The notes under the pieces: generated by a model
The model's database searches: none
What the model was told of the DNA's origin: nothing
Seen by the model: the letters and a program-made list of their open reading frames with translations, nothing else
NCBI GenBank assembly: GCA_041393015.1
Contig: JAWKKV010000003.1
Coordinates: forward strand, 347,456 to 411,455
Source of the DNA: JAGQYH01 sp041393015
GTDB lineage: Bacteria; Bacteroidota; Bacteroidia; Chitinophagales; JADIYW01
DNA length: 64,000 nucleotides
Reading direction: 5' to 3'
Program-made: the position numbers and the translations under genes
Shown: piece after piece, positions 25,250 to 34,063 of the stretch
How the letters are laid out: each line of letters starts with the position of its first letter
Position numbering within the stretch: position 1 is the stretch's first letter

Positions 25250-25756
25250 TTAATTTGTTTTAATATGTATAAATACAGCTTGTAGAGCCACCATAAAAGA
25301 AAGGATTGCGAATAGGGTTCTGATGGTGTGTAATCTATTCCATTTCAATTCATAGTGATCTCTAAAAGTTTTCATTTGATTTAAGCTTAGATGGTTGAGG
25401 TCTAGCGCTTCTAAAGCATTATTAAGCGGTACATTACCAAAACCCGTTACACCCAAAGTGCCAATGGCATAAACAATTGTTGCTGTTAGTAGTAGCCAAA
25501 AGGTAGTAGATGTTCCCGTTTGAAATTGTTGGAAGGTGCTAATGGCTAAGAGCACCAAGCTTCCAAAAAAGATGAGCGCGAAAGCTGGATTAATAATGGC
25601 TTTATTAATGGATTGCATGGTGGCTAAATAGGTGGCATCACCAATTCTTTTGGTTCCGGGAATGACGGATACTGACCATGCGAAAAATAGACCTGCAGAA
25701 AGTCCGGTGAGTATTACTGCGGTAAAAAGGAGTGTTGATTTAATTGAAAGTTCCAT
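25250..25756 (-). CDS. DUF1772 (anthrone oxygenase-like) membrane protein
   Basis: ATG at 25756 (MELSIKSTLLFTAVILTGLS) gives the family start; the frame extends 19 codons further upstream. The 168-residue protein has four membrane helices and the DUF1772 signature GLFFAWSVSVIPGTKRIGDA then MQSINKAIINPAF near residues 20-55, and a second half ending WNRLHTIRTLFAILSF. It lies between an AraC-type activator and an NmrA-type reductase. Catalytic role unproven. Confidence 0.85.
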   Translation of the reverse strand: MELSIKSTLLFTAVILTGLSAGLFFAWSVSVIPGTKRIGDATYLATMQSINKAIINPAFALIFFGSLVLLAISTFQQFQTGTSTTFWLLLTATIVYAIGTLGVTGFGNVPLNNALEALDLNHLSLNQMKTFRDHYELKWNRLHTIRTLFAILSFMVALQAVFIHIKTN

Positions 25757-25866
25757 GATGAAATGTTTTAATTGTTCAAATTGATGACACAAAATTGAAC
25801 TTCTTTCAATCAATACGTTTGTTCGAAATGGAATAAGATTTGTTCGAAAAGGATAATGTGGTTGGA

Positions 25867-26724
25867 CTATTGTTTTATATCGCTAGGACGATAACCAAAT
25901 TTTTTTGCAAAGGCATTTGAAAAGGAACTTAGACTATCGTAACCTACATGCCAAGCAGCTTCTTGAACCGTCATTTCTTGGTTTCTCAACAATTCATTTG
26001 CTTTCTTGAGTCGCTCGTTTTGGAGATATTTGAAGACAGGAACGCCAAACAATTCTTTAAAATTCTTTTTTAATTTGAATGTGTTGAGTCCGATTTGTTT
26101 GGATAGTTCTGTTAAAGAGGGCGGTGTTTCTAAGTTTTTGGAAAGGATTTCTTTCGCATGCAACAATTTGTCTTTTTCATCTTGTCGGATGGAAGTTTCC
26201 GAAAGCAAAGAAAGCTGTCCGAAGTAATGTGCTAATAAGGCGGTCATCTGACTTTTAAAAAACAGCATTTTGGCTTTTCCTTCATAACGTGTATGGAAAA
26301 CTTGATCTACAACAGATTGCATTTCAGGAGACATGAAAAAACGAGGACCTTCCACGTAATGATCTTTAGGAAAAACCAATTGATGAAGTAATTCTCCGAA
26401 CAATTCCCCTTCTTGGTCAGGCAGTTTTTCTAAGTTTTTAACTGTGGTCGCAATCACAATACATTCCAATGGTTTAGAATCAGAAACGGTATGTTCAAAT
26501 TCTACTTTTTCATCAGCATAAAAGGAAAGTGCCAATCCTTTTGTTTGGTTATAGTGCTTCTTTTTATGGTTGTATTTTACTGTGAGGTCAACATTTCCAG
26601 ACCCATAGAAAGCAACGGCAATCACCGGTTCGTCAAACAAGCAGGAGTCAATGAGGGGTTCCCTGGAGCTCGCTGTTTCCACTAAAATAGTAAAGTCGTT
26701 GATGTCTATAATGTCTCTGGTCAC
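25867..26724 (-). CDS. AraC family transcriptional regulator
   Basis: The C-terminal 100 residues carry the double HTH: LTELSKQIGLNTFKLKKNFK near residues 207-226 and VQEAAWHVGYDSLSSFSNAF near 253-272, followed by KKFGYRPSDIK. The N-terminal 170 residues are a cupin-like ligand domain (VIAVAFYGSGNVDLTVKY). It sits directly upstream of the DUF1772 and NmrA genes on the same strand and probably controls them. Confidence 0.9.
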   Translation of the reverse strand: MTRDIIDINDFTILVETASSREPLIDSCLFDEPVIAVAFYGSGNVDLTVKYNHKKKHYNQTKGLALSFYADEKVEFEHTVSDSKPLECIVIATTVKNLEKLPDQEGELFGELLHQLVFPKDHYVEGPRFFMSPEMQSVVDQVFHTRYEGKAKMLFFKSQMTALLAHYFGQLSLLSETSIRQDEKDKLLHAKEILSKNLETPPSLTELSKQIGLNTFKLKKNFKELFGVPVFKYLQNERLKKANELLRNQEMTVQEAAWHVGYDSLSSFSNAFAKKFGYRPSDIKQ

Positions 26725-26742
26725 TGCTTATTAAGTTTAAAT

Positions 26743-27111
26743 TTATTGCGAAATCAACCAAATCACTCGATCGTAAGATATAATATAATGGAGTAGAACA
26801 ATAATGCCGAAGGCAACGCTTGCTTTATGGAAATTCATGTCATACAAACTCCATGTAGCGAAAGCAAAAAAGCCTAATTCAATTATTAATCGAATAATTC
26901 CTAAAGTAGCAATGGGTGCTTCACCTGAGCGGCTTGGATCATTAGGTACCGCAAATGTGCCCCAAATAGCCGCTATAATTATTGGGAGACCGAATGCTAA
27001 AACATATCGCAATCCTCCATCACCTTGTCTATAACCCCACATGCCAATAGATACTAAAGCTGTTATCTCCAATAAAAAACGAATGCCTAAATTGATTGGA
27101 TGTGATCCCAT
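26743..27111 (-). CDS. YrdB/DUF2568 family membrane protein
   Basis: The 122-residue protein has four helices and the family patterns LGIRFLLEITALVSIGMWGY and FGLPIIIAAIWGTFAVPNDPSRSG (near residues 40-63), followed by RLIIELGFFAFATWSLYDM. YrdB proteins are of unknown function. It is first in the minus-strand run, 18 bases before the AraC gene. Confidence 0.85.
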   Translation of the reverse strand: MGSHPINLGIRFLLEITALVSIGMWGYRQGDGGLRYVLAFGLPIIIAAIWGTFAVPNDPSRSGEAPIATLGIIRLIIELGFFAFATWSLYDMNFHKASVAFGIIVLLHYIISYDRVIWLISQ

Positions 27112-27206
27112 AGGACTAATTTAATAAGACAAACGCACTTTTTATTTTTTAATCAGCACATCAGTACATCAAAGGAACTTGCAACCCAATTGCCGTAAAT
27201 CCTTTA

Positions 27207-27214
27207 TAGATTTG
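27207..27214 (+). promoter_or_regulatory. -7 box (TAGATTTG) directly before the CDF gene
   Basis: TAGATTTG ends 4 bases before the start codon at 27219. If used, transcription would begin at or inside the start codon, giving a leaderless message. The -33 match is poor. Confidence 0.4.
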
Positions 27215-27218
27215 CAAC

Positions 27219-28103
27219 ATGTCGCATCATCACCATCATCATCACGACCATAGCTCGACGGGTAATTTGAAAGTTGCCTTTTTTCTCAATTTGTTTTTTA
27301 CAGTGATTGAGATTATTGGCGGGATTTTTACGAATAGTTTAGCGATTTTATCTGATGCGTTGCATGATTTGGGTGATAGTTTGTCGTTAGGATTAGCTTG
27401 GTATTTTCAGAATTTATCACAAAAGGGAAGAGATTCGAAATTCAGTTATGGCTACAAACGATTCTCATTATTAGGCGCAATCATCAACAGCATAGTTTTG
27501 ATTGTTGGTTCTATATTTATTATAAAATCGGCTATTCCTCGACTATTGGATCCGCAAGTGTCGAATACGAAAGGCATGATAATTTTAGCCATTTTTGGTG
27601 TAATCATTAATGGAGCAGCGGTGTTAAGGTTGAAGAAGGGAAGTAGTCATAATGAAAAAGTTGTTTCCCTTCATTTGTTGGAAGATGTGCTAGGCTGGGT
27701 CGCGGTTTTGATTGGAAGTATCGTTATGTATTTTACCAATTGGTATATCATTGATCCCATCTTATCTTTTGGAATAGCGGCATTTATCTTGTTTAATGTT
27801 TACAAAGGATTGAAGTCTAGTTTGAAGATTATTTTACAAGCTATTCCTGAGAATGTTGAAATGGACAAAATAGAAGCTGAAATTCTTGCGGTAGAAGGTG
27901 TATCGTCTATTCACGATTTACATGTTTGGAGTATGGACGGCGAAAAAAATGTGTTAACGGTGCATATTGTTTTAACTAATGGATTTACGAAGCAACACAA
28001 GATAAAATCGGCAATTAGCAAAGCGATGCTAGCTTTTCAGATCAACCATTGTACTATCGAAACAGAAGTAGAAGGTGAGGAGTGTGTTTTGATTGATTGT
28101 TAG
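27219..28103 (+). CDS. Cation diffusion facilitator (CDF) metal transporter
   Basis: The 294-residue protein starts with a His-rich tail (MSHHHHHHHDHSSTG) that probably binds zinc, then six membrane segments. The metal-site motifs are SDALHDLGDSLSLGLAW (near residues 44-60) and the second-helix pair LLEDVLGW near 146; both hold the His/Asp ligands expected for zinc/cadmium exporters. The cytosolic C-terminal domain (LHVWSMDGEKNVLTVHIVL) is the ferredoxin-like regulatory fold. It exports divalent metal ions in exchange for protons. Confidence 0.92.
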   Translation: MSHHHHHHHDHSSTGNLKVAFFLNLFFTVIEIIGGIFTNSLAILSDALHDLGDSLSLGLAWYFQNLSQKGRDSKFSYGYKRFSLLGAIINSIVLIVGSIFIIKSAIPRLLDPQVSNTKGMIILAIFGVIINGAAVLRLKKGSSHNEKVVSLHLLEDVLGWVAVLIGSIVMYFTNWYIIDPILSFGIAAFILFNVYKGLKSSLKIILQAIPENVEMDKIEAEILAVEGVSSIHDLHVWSMDGEKNVLTVHIVLTNGFTKQHKIKSAISKAMLAFQINHCTIETEVEGEECVLIDC

Positions 28104-28122
28104 AACCTCCGAACCTCCATAT

Positions 28123-28854
28123 TTACCAACCATTCACTTGAAAAAACTTAGTAATAGATTGCACAATAATATCTTGCTGTGCTTCAGGACTAATAGTGGC
28201 CGTACCATCTCCATTTTGAATTCCATAATTTCCGAATTGAGCGTGATTGCCACCTTCAATTTCATAATAAATGGAACCCGTAACATGGGTAAAATCTTCA
28301 ATTGTTGAGACAGTTATCCCATCTGGAAGTCTTGATTTTCCTTCTTCAATCTCTTCCGGAGTAGAGACTAAATCATTGGAACCGGAAAGAGATAATACTT
28401 TCCCATCCCAATTGGAAATATTAGAAGTTGCTCCTGGATAAGCTGCCAATAAAACCAAGCCGTCAAACTTGTCATTATCTTGTGTTCTCTTCACCAAATC
28501 AATACTCATCGCACCACCTAAAGAATGACCGCCAATGATCCAAGTATCAATATCAGGAAAGTTGTTTTGGATTCTAAGCGCAGCATTGACATCTAAAACC
28601 GCCAAATTAAAAGGCATTTTTGTACTAATGGTCAAGTATCCTTCCAATGCTAAAGTCTCTAACCAACTATTGTATTGTTTGGCTTCCACTCCTGCACCCG
28701 GATAAAATATAAATCCGGTGGTAGTGGCTTCCATTGGTTCGAAAGCATAATAATTTATGGTTTCTGTTTCCGAAATACCAGAAGGAAGATCGGTTTCAAT
28801 AGGCAAACAGGAAACAAATAGTACAGTGACCAATAGGATGTAAAGCTTTTTCAT
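28123..28854 (-). CDS. Alpha/beta-hydrolase lipoprotein
   Basis: A lipoprotein signal (MKKLYILLVTVLFVSCLPIE) precedes a hydrolase core with FIFYPGAGVEAKQYNSWLE (oxyanion region near residues 49-67), the nucleophile GHSLGGAMSIDL near 108-119, an acid in LSLSGSNDLVSTPEEI and a His in IEGGNHAQFGNYG near 210. All triad positions are present. It is convergent with the CDF gene and follows the AlkD-like gene by 16 bases in the same direction. Substrate unknown. Confidence 0.8.
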   Translation of the reverse strand: MKKLYILLVTVLFVSCLPIETDLPSGISETETINYYAFEPMEATTTGFIFYPGAGVEAKQYNSWLETLALEGYLTISTKMPFNLAVLDVNAALRIQNNFPDIDTWIIGGHSLGGAMSIDLVKRTQDNDKFDGLVLLAAYPGATSNISNWDGKVLSLSGSNDLVSTPEEIEEGKSRLPDGITVSTIEDFTHVTGSIYYEIEGGNHAQFGNYGIQNGDGTATISPEAQQDIIVQSITKFFQVNGW

Positions 28855-28870
28855 ATTCTATTTTTTTAGT

Positions 28871-29581
28871 CTAGCATCTAGCTACTTTCTTTTTCTTATA
28901 TAATCGTCCCATCTTTTCCATCTTTTTCACATAATCATAAGCTACAGGAACTTTGCAAGCTGTCCCATTCATATCCACCTTCACTTTGCCGATATTTTTG
29001 GCAATAATTAATGCTTCTTCTGTTAATGGTTGAACATAAGCAGCAACCGAAATGATAAAATTATTCATTGTGTAACTAACTCTATTCTTATCTCGATGAA
29101 CTTCTTTTTCTGCACGTTTCAAAAGATTGGAAAGTGTTTTAACATCTAAATCTTCATCATTGTTCATGGCGACAATATTTGATAAAGTAGACCACCCAGC
29201 GGCGGCTATATTTTCTTCTTTATTTTCAATCCATTCTAAACCTAATTCCCAACCATAAGGACTTTCAGCAGCCACCCAAGCCACAGCATATTCACTTAAA
29301 TAAGACCAATACGCTGCTTCTACCCACTTTTGAAGCGTTGCTTTTGAAATTGTTTTTTCATCAGCAATTAATCCGCCTAAATACATAGCATCTGAGTTAC
29401 CTGTAGCAAACAATTCTTCTGCCAAAGCTTGATTCTTCTTTTTGGTCTTCTTTATGATCTTTTTTAAGTCTGCCACTTTTACTCCAAAAACAGGTTCTTT
29501 AGCACCATGACTCATCAATATCTTTTTGGTTTGATCATTTCCCATTTCCTTTAAGGCAAGCATTACTTCTGACTTTGTCAT
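28871..29581 (-). CDS. DNA alkylation repair protein (AlkD-like, HEAT repeats)
   Basis: The 236-residue protein is all-helical and has the COG4912 pattern: GVKVADLKKIIKKTKKKNQA, LAEELFATGNSDAMYLGGLI and KWVEAAYWSYLSEYAVAWVA with the Trp/Tyr residues that stack on DNA. AlkD-like proteins remove N3- or N7-alkylated purines. The tail (RLYKKKKVARC) is strongly basic. It is upstream of a hydrolase lipoprotein on the same strand. Confidence 0.85.
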   Translation of the reverse strand: MTKSEVMLALKEMGNDQTKKILMSHGAKEPVFGVKVADLKKIIKKTKKKNQALAEELFATGNSDAMYLGGLIADEKTISKATLQKWVEAAYWSYLSEYAVAWVAAESPYGWELGLEWIENKEENIAAAGWSTLSNIVAMNNDEDLDVKTLSNLLKRAEKEVHRDKNRVSYTMNNFIISVAAYVQPLTEEALIIAKNIGKVKVDMNGTACKVPVAYDYVKKMEKMGRLYKKKKVARC

Positions 29582-29685
29582 ATCGTTTGATTTGTTATTT
29601 AAAATTAATGAAAGTAAATCGAAGCATGAAATAGGGTTTTATCGCTCTAAATTGTATTTTAGGATGTCAGAATTAGAATTGATAT

Positions 29686-30837
29686 ATGTCAGGATTGAGT
29701 GATTGCCATACCATTGAGGATTTAAGAAAGTTAGCAAAGAAAAAGTTGCCATCAGTGATGTTTGATTACATTGAAGGCGGCGCAGAAGATGAATTAACTT
29801 GTAAGTGGAATAAGGAAGCTTTTGCTAAATATGAATTTGTGCCGAGAGTATTAAGAGATGTAGGGCATATTCATTTGGCAACCAAAATTCAAGGTATTGA
29901 TATTGATTTGCCCATTATTAGTGCACCCACAGGAATGTCTCGAATGTTTCATCATGAAGGAGAACGAGCGGTGGTAAAAGCCAGTCATAAAGCGGGGACG
30001 ATCTATTCTTTGTCTACGGTGTCAACTTGTTCTATTGAAGAAGTAGCCGAAGCTTCGGATGGTCCGAAATTCTTCCAAATCTATTCTTGGCACAACAAAG
30101 GTATGGTAGCAGATTTTGTAGAGCGGTGTAAGAAATCAGACTACGATGGCATTATGTTAGCAGTTGATCTAGCCACTTTGGGGAAAAGAGATAGAGATTT
30201 GCGAAACGGTCATGGGCGGCCAAAAGTGATTAGGAGAAAAACAGGATTATCTGCTTTAAGTAAACCGGGTTGGTTGTTTCATTTTATCACCAAGCCGAGT
30301 TGGAAAATGGCTAATATGATTGAGCATTTGCCACACGGTGCTGATGCCAAAAAAGTGTTGAATGATGTCAATAATCAATTTAATCCGGCAGTTGATTGGG
30401 ATGATGCTTTGCAGTTAATGGATCTTTGGGGTGGTAAATTTATGTTGAAAGGTATTCAATGTGTAGAGGACGCTAAATTGGCGGTTGAATTGGGAGCTTC
30501 CGGTATTGTTGTGTCTAATCATGGTGGTCGACAACTGGATGGCGCGCCTGCAACCTTAGATCTTTTACCGGAAATAGTAAAAGCCGTTGGTAACAAAACA
30601 GAAGTAATTGTAGATGGTGGTATTACTAGAGGTTCTGATGTCGTAAAAGCCTTGGCTTTAGGTGCAAAAGCTGTGTTAATTGGAAGGGCTTATTTGTATG
30701 GTTTAGCCGCAGGAGGCGAGAAGGGTGTTGATTTGGCATATGCTATTTTAAAAGATGAAATGATTCGTGTAATGCAATTGATTGGTTGTACATCGGTGGA
30801 GGATTTAGTTAGTAGTTATTTAAAAAAACATGAATAG
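29686..30837 (+). CDS. FMN-dependent alpha-hydroxy-acid dehydrogenase (lactate dehydrogenase-like)
   Basis: The 383-residue protein has the features of the flavocytochrome b2/glycolate oxidase barrel: the N-terminal KKKLPSVMFDYIEGGAEDEL (near residues 18-37), ISAPTGMSRMFHHEGE, and the catalytic VVSNHGGRQLDGAPATLDLL near residues 274-293, where the active-site His and Arg sit, followed by VDGGITRGSDVVKALALGAK. It probably oxidises L-lactate or a similar hydroxy acid. It is transcribed alone. Confidence 0.9.
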   Translation: MSGLSDCHTIEDLRKLAKKKLPSVMFDYIEGGAEDELTCKWNKEAFAKYEFVPRVLRDVGHIHLATKIQGIDIDLPIISAPTGMSRMFHHEGERAVVKASHKAGTIYSLSTVSTCSIEEVAEASDGPKFFQIYSWHNKGMVADFVERCKKSDYDGIMLAVDLATLGKRDRDLRNGHGRPKVIRRKTGLSALSKPGWLFHFITKPSWKMANMIEHLPHGADAKKVLNDVNNQFNPAVDWDDALQLMDLWGGKFMLKGIQCVEDAKLAVELGASGIVVSNHGGRQLDGAPATLDLLPEIVKAVGNKTEVIVDGGITRGSDVVKALALGAKAVLIGRAYLYGLAAGGEKGVDLAYAILKDEMIRVMQLIGCTSVEDLVSSYLKKHE

Positions 30838-30982
30838 ACCTATGTTTTTACTAAGAATAGTCTCTGACTCGGCTTACTAAATATAAAGGTAAAATCACCT
30901 TGTTAATAAAGTCAAAGTAAAGAAGCGTTGGCGGGAAAGAATGCGGCAGCTTGCGTGGGATAATGGGGAGGCGCGATCATTC

Positions 30983-31016
30983 TTTCTTGATTTTTTGTTT
31001 CTTTTTTATCAAGAAA
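30983..31016. repeat. Inverted repeat TTTCTTGAT / ATCAAGAAA in an intergenic mosaic
   Basis: TTTCTTGAT (30983-30991) pairs with ATCAAGAAA (31008-31016) across a T/G-rich loop. It is part of a 360-base gap (30838-31199) that also carries a family A unit and no convincing gene; such elements are frequent in related genomes (recalled). Confidence 0.55.
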
Positions 31017-31085
31017 AAAGATAAAAGGGAAATACTCTTCAAATCTGGCAATCAGATAAAACAATCTATGTAATGCCATTGATGG

Positions 31086-31113
31086 GAGATCCTTCGGCAA
31101 GCCTCTGGATGAC
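31086..31113 (+). repeat. Intergenic repeat family A, single unit
   Basis: GAGATCCTTCGGCAAGCCTC then TGGATGAC. It aligns with the right arm of 20318-20388 with a few changes. Confidence 0.6.
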
Positions 31114-31199
31114 TATATTTCCTTCTGTCTTTAATTTTTTGGGTTTTTGAAAAAACTAAAACTTCGGTGTGACGTATTTTGTAGATTTTAGTTTAAAAA

Positions 31200-32000
31200 T
31201 CAATCTTCAAACCCCGCAATCATCTTCTTGGTCATGATTTTTTCATACACATTCGGAATCAACCTTTTTAATATGTACGAAATTTTTCCCACTCCAGTAA
31301 TCAGCATTGGTTTTCTTTTAACAGTAGCCTCGTAGATTAAAGCAGCTACTTCATCCGGACTGGCATTATCACCTACTTTGTGCTTGGTGCTTGAAATATC
31401 TTCATCCGGTTTGTAGTATTCATCTCTCAAATTGGTTGCAATAAATCCAGGACAAGCCACTAATACATGCACACCTTCAGCAGCCACTTCGCTTCTCAAA
31501 GTTTCAAAAAATCCTAAAACGGCATGCTTGCTAGCCGCATATCCAGTTCTACCATATAGCGGTGAAAACCCTGCCACACTTGAAATCGCTACAAAGCTGC
31601 CTTTATTTTGAATAATATCATCGTAAGCTGCTCTAGTGCAATACAATGAACCATTAAAATTGATGCGCATCAAACGTTCAATTTCCGCATTAGTGTTGTC
31701 TTTAAAGAGTTTGATGTTAGTGACACCGGCATTATTGATTAACACATCAATACTCTTACCTTTTGCATGAATGCTGTCGAAAAAATCATTGACTTGCGCT
31801 TCATTGCTTACGTCACAAATGCCCAAATGATGCTCAATTCCAAGAGAAGTTAACTCTTTAGATAAGGCATCCAAGTCATTTTGATTTAAATCGCAGCCGG
31901 CAATAAAGGCACCTTTTTTTCCAAATTTACGGCAAAGTGCTGCGCCTAATCCACGGCCGGCACCGGTAACTACAACGGTTTTGTTTTTATATCGACTCAT
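31200..32000 (-). CDS. Short-chain dehydrogenase/reductase
   Basis: The 266-residue classical SDR has TGAGRGLG (residues 12-19), NNAGVTN near 90, the catalytic Ser in AISSVAG near 142 and YAASK near residues 155-159. The coenzyme and substrate are unknown. It overlaps the upstream epimerase gene by 4 bases, so the two are translationally coupled, and a BASS transporter and a flavin monooxygenase follow upstream on the same strand. Confidence 0.9.
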   Translation of the reverse strand: MSRYKNKTVVVTGAGRGLGAALCRKFGKKGAFIAGCDLNQNDLDALSKELTSLGIEHHLGICDVSNEAQVNDFFDSIHAKGKSIDVLINNAGVTNIKLFKDNTNAEIERLMRINFNGSLYCTRAAYDDIIQNKGSFVAISSVAGFSPLYGRTGYAASKHAVLGFFETLRSEVAAEGVHVLVACPGFIATNLRDEYYKPDEDISSTKHKVGDNASPDEVAALIYEATVKRKPMLITGVGKISYILKRLIPNVYEKIMTKKMIAGFED

Positions 32001-32938
32001 ACTAATCCATTTTTTTGAGCATAATGTAAAAAAGCTTCTTTAGTGGTTTTTTGCGGAATGTATCCAAATTCAGTCTTCAATTTATGATTGTCTAATACCG
32101 GTCGGTATTGTAAAAATTTTACTTGCTCGGGACCGTAACGTGAAAGCCTTAATGGCTTTGCCAAAGACAGAGCGAACTTGATGATGCCGGGAAAAACTTC
32201 CACATATTTTTTACCAATAATAGAGGCTATTTGCTTTAACGTAAGTACACCATCACCGGCTACATTATAGATGCCTGCCACATCTTCTAAGGTAGCTTTT
32301 GTGAGTATATTCAATAAATCTTGGTCCCAAATAATGACAAATGGTGTGTCGCAACCTTTCAATCCCAACATGTTTCTCTTTTCAAACAAATTGGTGATGT
32401 CATTTTTGGTATGATCCCCCAAAATGGTAGACACCCTAAAAATCATTTGTTGTAACTCAGGATGATTTTTTCGATACTCGGCTAACATTTCTTCGATTAC
32501 TCTCTTGTGCCAAGCATATGGAAACTCTTGATTGCCTCTTATAGGATCTTCTTCTTTTAACCATTCAGCATTATCAGCATAATAGCCATAAGCCGCGCCA
32601 CTAGATGTTACAATGATTTTATCGACGTTAGCTTGCACACACGCTTCCAATATTTTCTTAGTGCCGTTTACTTCCACATCGTAGATGAAATCACGCGTCA
32701 TGGTTTTAGTAGGAGAAACAATGGCTGCTAAATGAACAATCACATTGGGTTTTTCATTGAGAATTAAGTTTTTTACATCATCAGATCTAAGATCACCTTT
32801 AACAAAAGTGTAATTGTCAATAGATTGTTTTTTCTCAACAATATCAGTTCCGATAATCGTTACATTTTCCTTACTCAATCTTTCAATCAGTTGAGATCCG
32901 ATATAGCCACTAGCGCCTGTAATTAATATCTTTTTCAT
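31997..32938 (-). CDS. NAD-dependent epimerase/dehydratase (extended SDR)
   Basis: The 313-residue protein has the Rossmann motif GASGYIGSQL (residues 7-16), the Ser of TSSGAAYG near 112 and YAWHK near 141 (Tyr-x-x-x-Lys). The C-terminal substrate domain is diverged from sugar-nucleotide epimerases and is closer to 3-beta-hydroxysteroid-like or ketoreductase types. It is coupled to the SDR downstream. Substrate unknown. Confidence 0.85.
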   Translation of the reverse strand: MKKILITGASGYIGSQLIERLSKENVTIIGTDIVEKKQSIDNYTFVKGDLRSDDVKNLILNEKPNVIVHLAAIVSPTKTMTRDFIYDVEVNGTKKILEACVQANVDKIIVTSSGAAYGYYADNAEWLKEEDPIRGNQEFPYAWHKRVIEEMLAEYRKNHPELQQMIFRVSTILGDHTKNDITNLFEKRNMLGLKGCDTPFVIIWDQDLLNILTKATLEDVAGIYNVAGDGVLTLKQIASIIGKKYVEVFPGIIKFALSLAKPLRLSRYGPEQVKFLQYRPVLDNHKLKTEFGYIPQKTTKEAFLHYAQKNGLV

Positions 32939-32953
32939 GGTATATTTTTTATT

Positions 32954-33050
32954 GTTCTTAGTGTACTTTGCGAAACTTTAGTGCTCTTATTAGTTTAATT
33001 TTTTACCACTAAGTCCACAAAGGGCACTATGATTCAATTAGTCATCTTAG
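32954..33050. repeat. Degenerate intergenic repeat, family B, third copy
   Basis: TTCTTAGTGTACTTTGCG and ACTTTAGTGCTCTTATTAG resemble 13092-13132, and ACCACTAAGTCCACAAAGGG resembles the family B head. Much diverged. Confidence 0.4.
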
Positions 33051-33109
33051 TTTAAATTCAATCATTCGTAGAACTATTTTTTCAATATCTAATTTCCGTT
33101 ATCCGTTCC

Positions 33110-34012
33110 TCAACTTCTTATTCCTCTCCTTGACCAAAAGCTACTCAATGCCAATCCAGAAATAATATGCCAAACGCCCCAAAATGCAGCAATCAATGCC
33201 ATTCCGCCTAATCCATCAAAAAAGTTGAAAATCAGTATTAAACCCAATCCTGAATTTTGAATGCCGGTTTCAATAGACACTGCTCTTCGGTCATATTCTT
33301 TTAATCCCATCAGGTAAGAAAATCCGTATCCAATGATAAAACCCAATGTATTTAACCCAATTACGGAAAGTGAAACGATACCTTTTAAGTGATAGAAGTA
33401 TTTTAAATTGATAGCTATTCCAAAAATGATGAAGGCTCCAAAAAACGTCAACGAAAACACTTTCATGAATTTTTGCAGCTTAAAAGCAAATCTTGGAAAT
33501 CTATTAGAAATATAAATGCCCGCTGACAATGGTATCAGCATCAGTACTAAAATCATAAAGAACATTTCCATTGGATGCAAAGAAACATCATTCATCAAAG
33601 CATTGGTGCTGGGTATTCTACTGCCCCAAAATGCAATATTGAAAGGCGTCATCACCGTTGCTAATGCAGTTGAAAAGGCCGACATAGCAATAGATAATGC
33701 AGCATTTCCTTTAGCATGTTGCGTCATAAAATTGGAGATGTTTCCACCAGGACAAGCCGCCACCAATATTATTCCGAGTGCAACACTAGGTGGCGGTTTA
33801 ATCAATAAAATCACTAAAAAAGCAAATGCTGGAAAGAGCAAGAACTGACTCAAGATCCCCACCAAAAAAGGTTTTGGCGACTTGGTCAATACCTTAAAAT
33901 CTTCCACTTTTATGCTCAATGAAACACCAAAGACAATTAAGCCTAAAATGACGTTTAGGATATTTAAGGTAGTTGGATTAAAGCTTAAACGGACTTCATC
34001 TAATGGTATCAT
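33110..34012 (-). CDS. Bile acid:sodium symporter family (BASS) transporter, second copy
   Basis: The 300-residue protein has the BASS motifs VAACPGGNISNFMTQHAKGNAALSIAMS (near residues 84-111) and SIETGIQNSGLGLILIFNFF (near 245-264), with about nine membrane helices. It differs clearly from the BASS protein at 13733 and is a distinct subtype. Position between a flavin monooxygenase (upstream) and an epimerase/SDR pair (downstream) suggests import of a hydrophobic organic acid. Confidence 0.87.
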   Translation of the reverse strand: MIPLDEVRLSFNPTTLNILNVILGLIVFGVSLSIKVEDFKVLTKSPKPFLVGILSQFLLFPAFAFLVILLIKPPPSVALGIILVAACPGGNISNFMTQHAKGNAALSIAMSAFSTALATVMTPFNIAFWGSRIPSTNALMNDVSLHPMEMFFMILVLMLIPLSAGIYISNRFPRFAFKLQKFMKVFSLTFFGAFIIFGIAINLKYFYHLKGIVSLSVIGLNTLGFIIGYGFSYLMGLKEYDRRAVSIETGIQNSGLGLILIFNFFDGLGGMALIAAFWGVWHIISGLALSSFWSRRGIRS

Positions 34013-34063
34013 AGTTGCAATTATGGAAACTCAGATTATCCTGATTTTCATGAAAAGCCTAAT

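Noticed and set aside
30912..31100. 62-codon minus-strand frame in the 30.8-31.2 kb gap
   Set aside because: It is built from intergenic repeat sequence and has no start-site support or family pattern.
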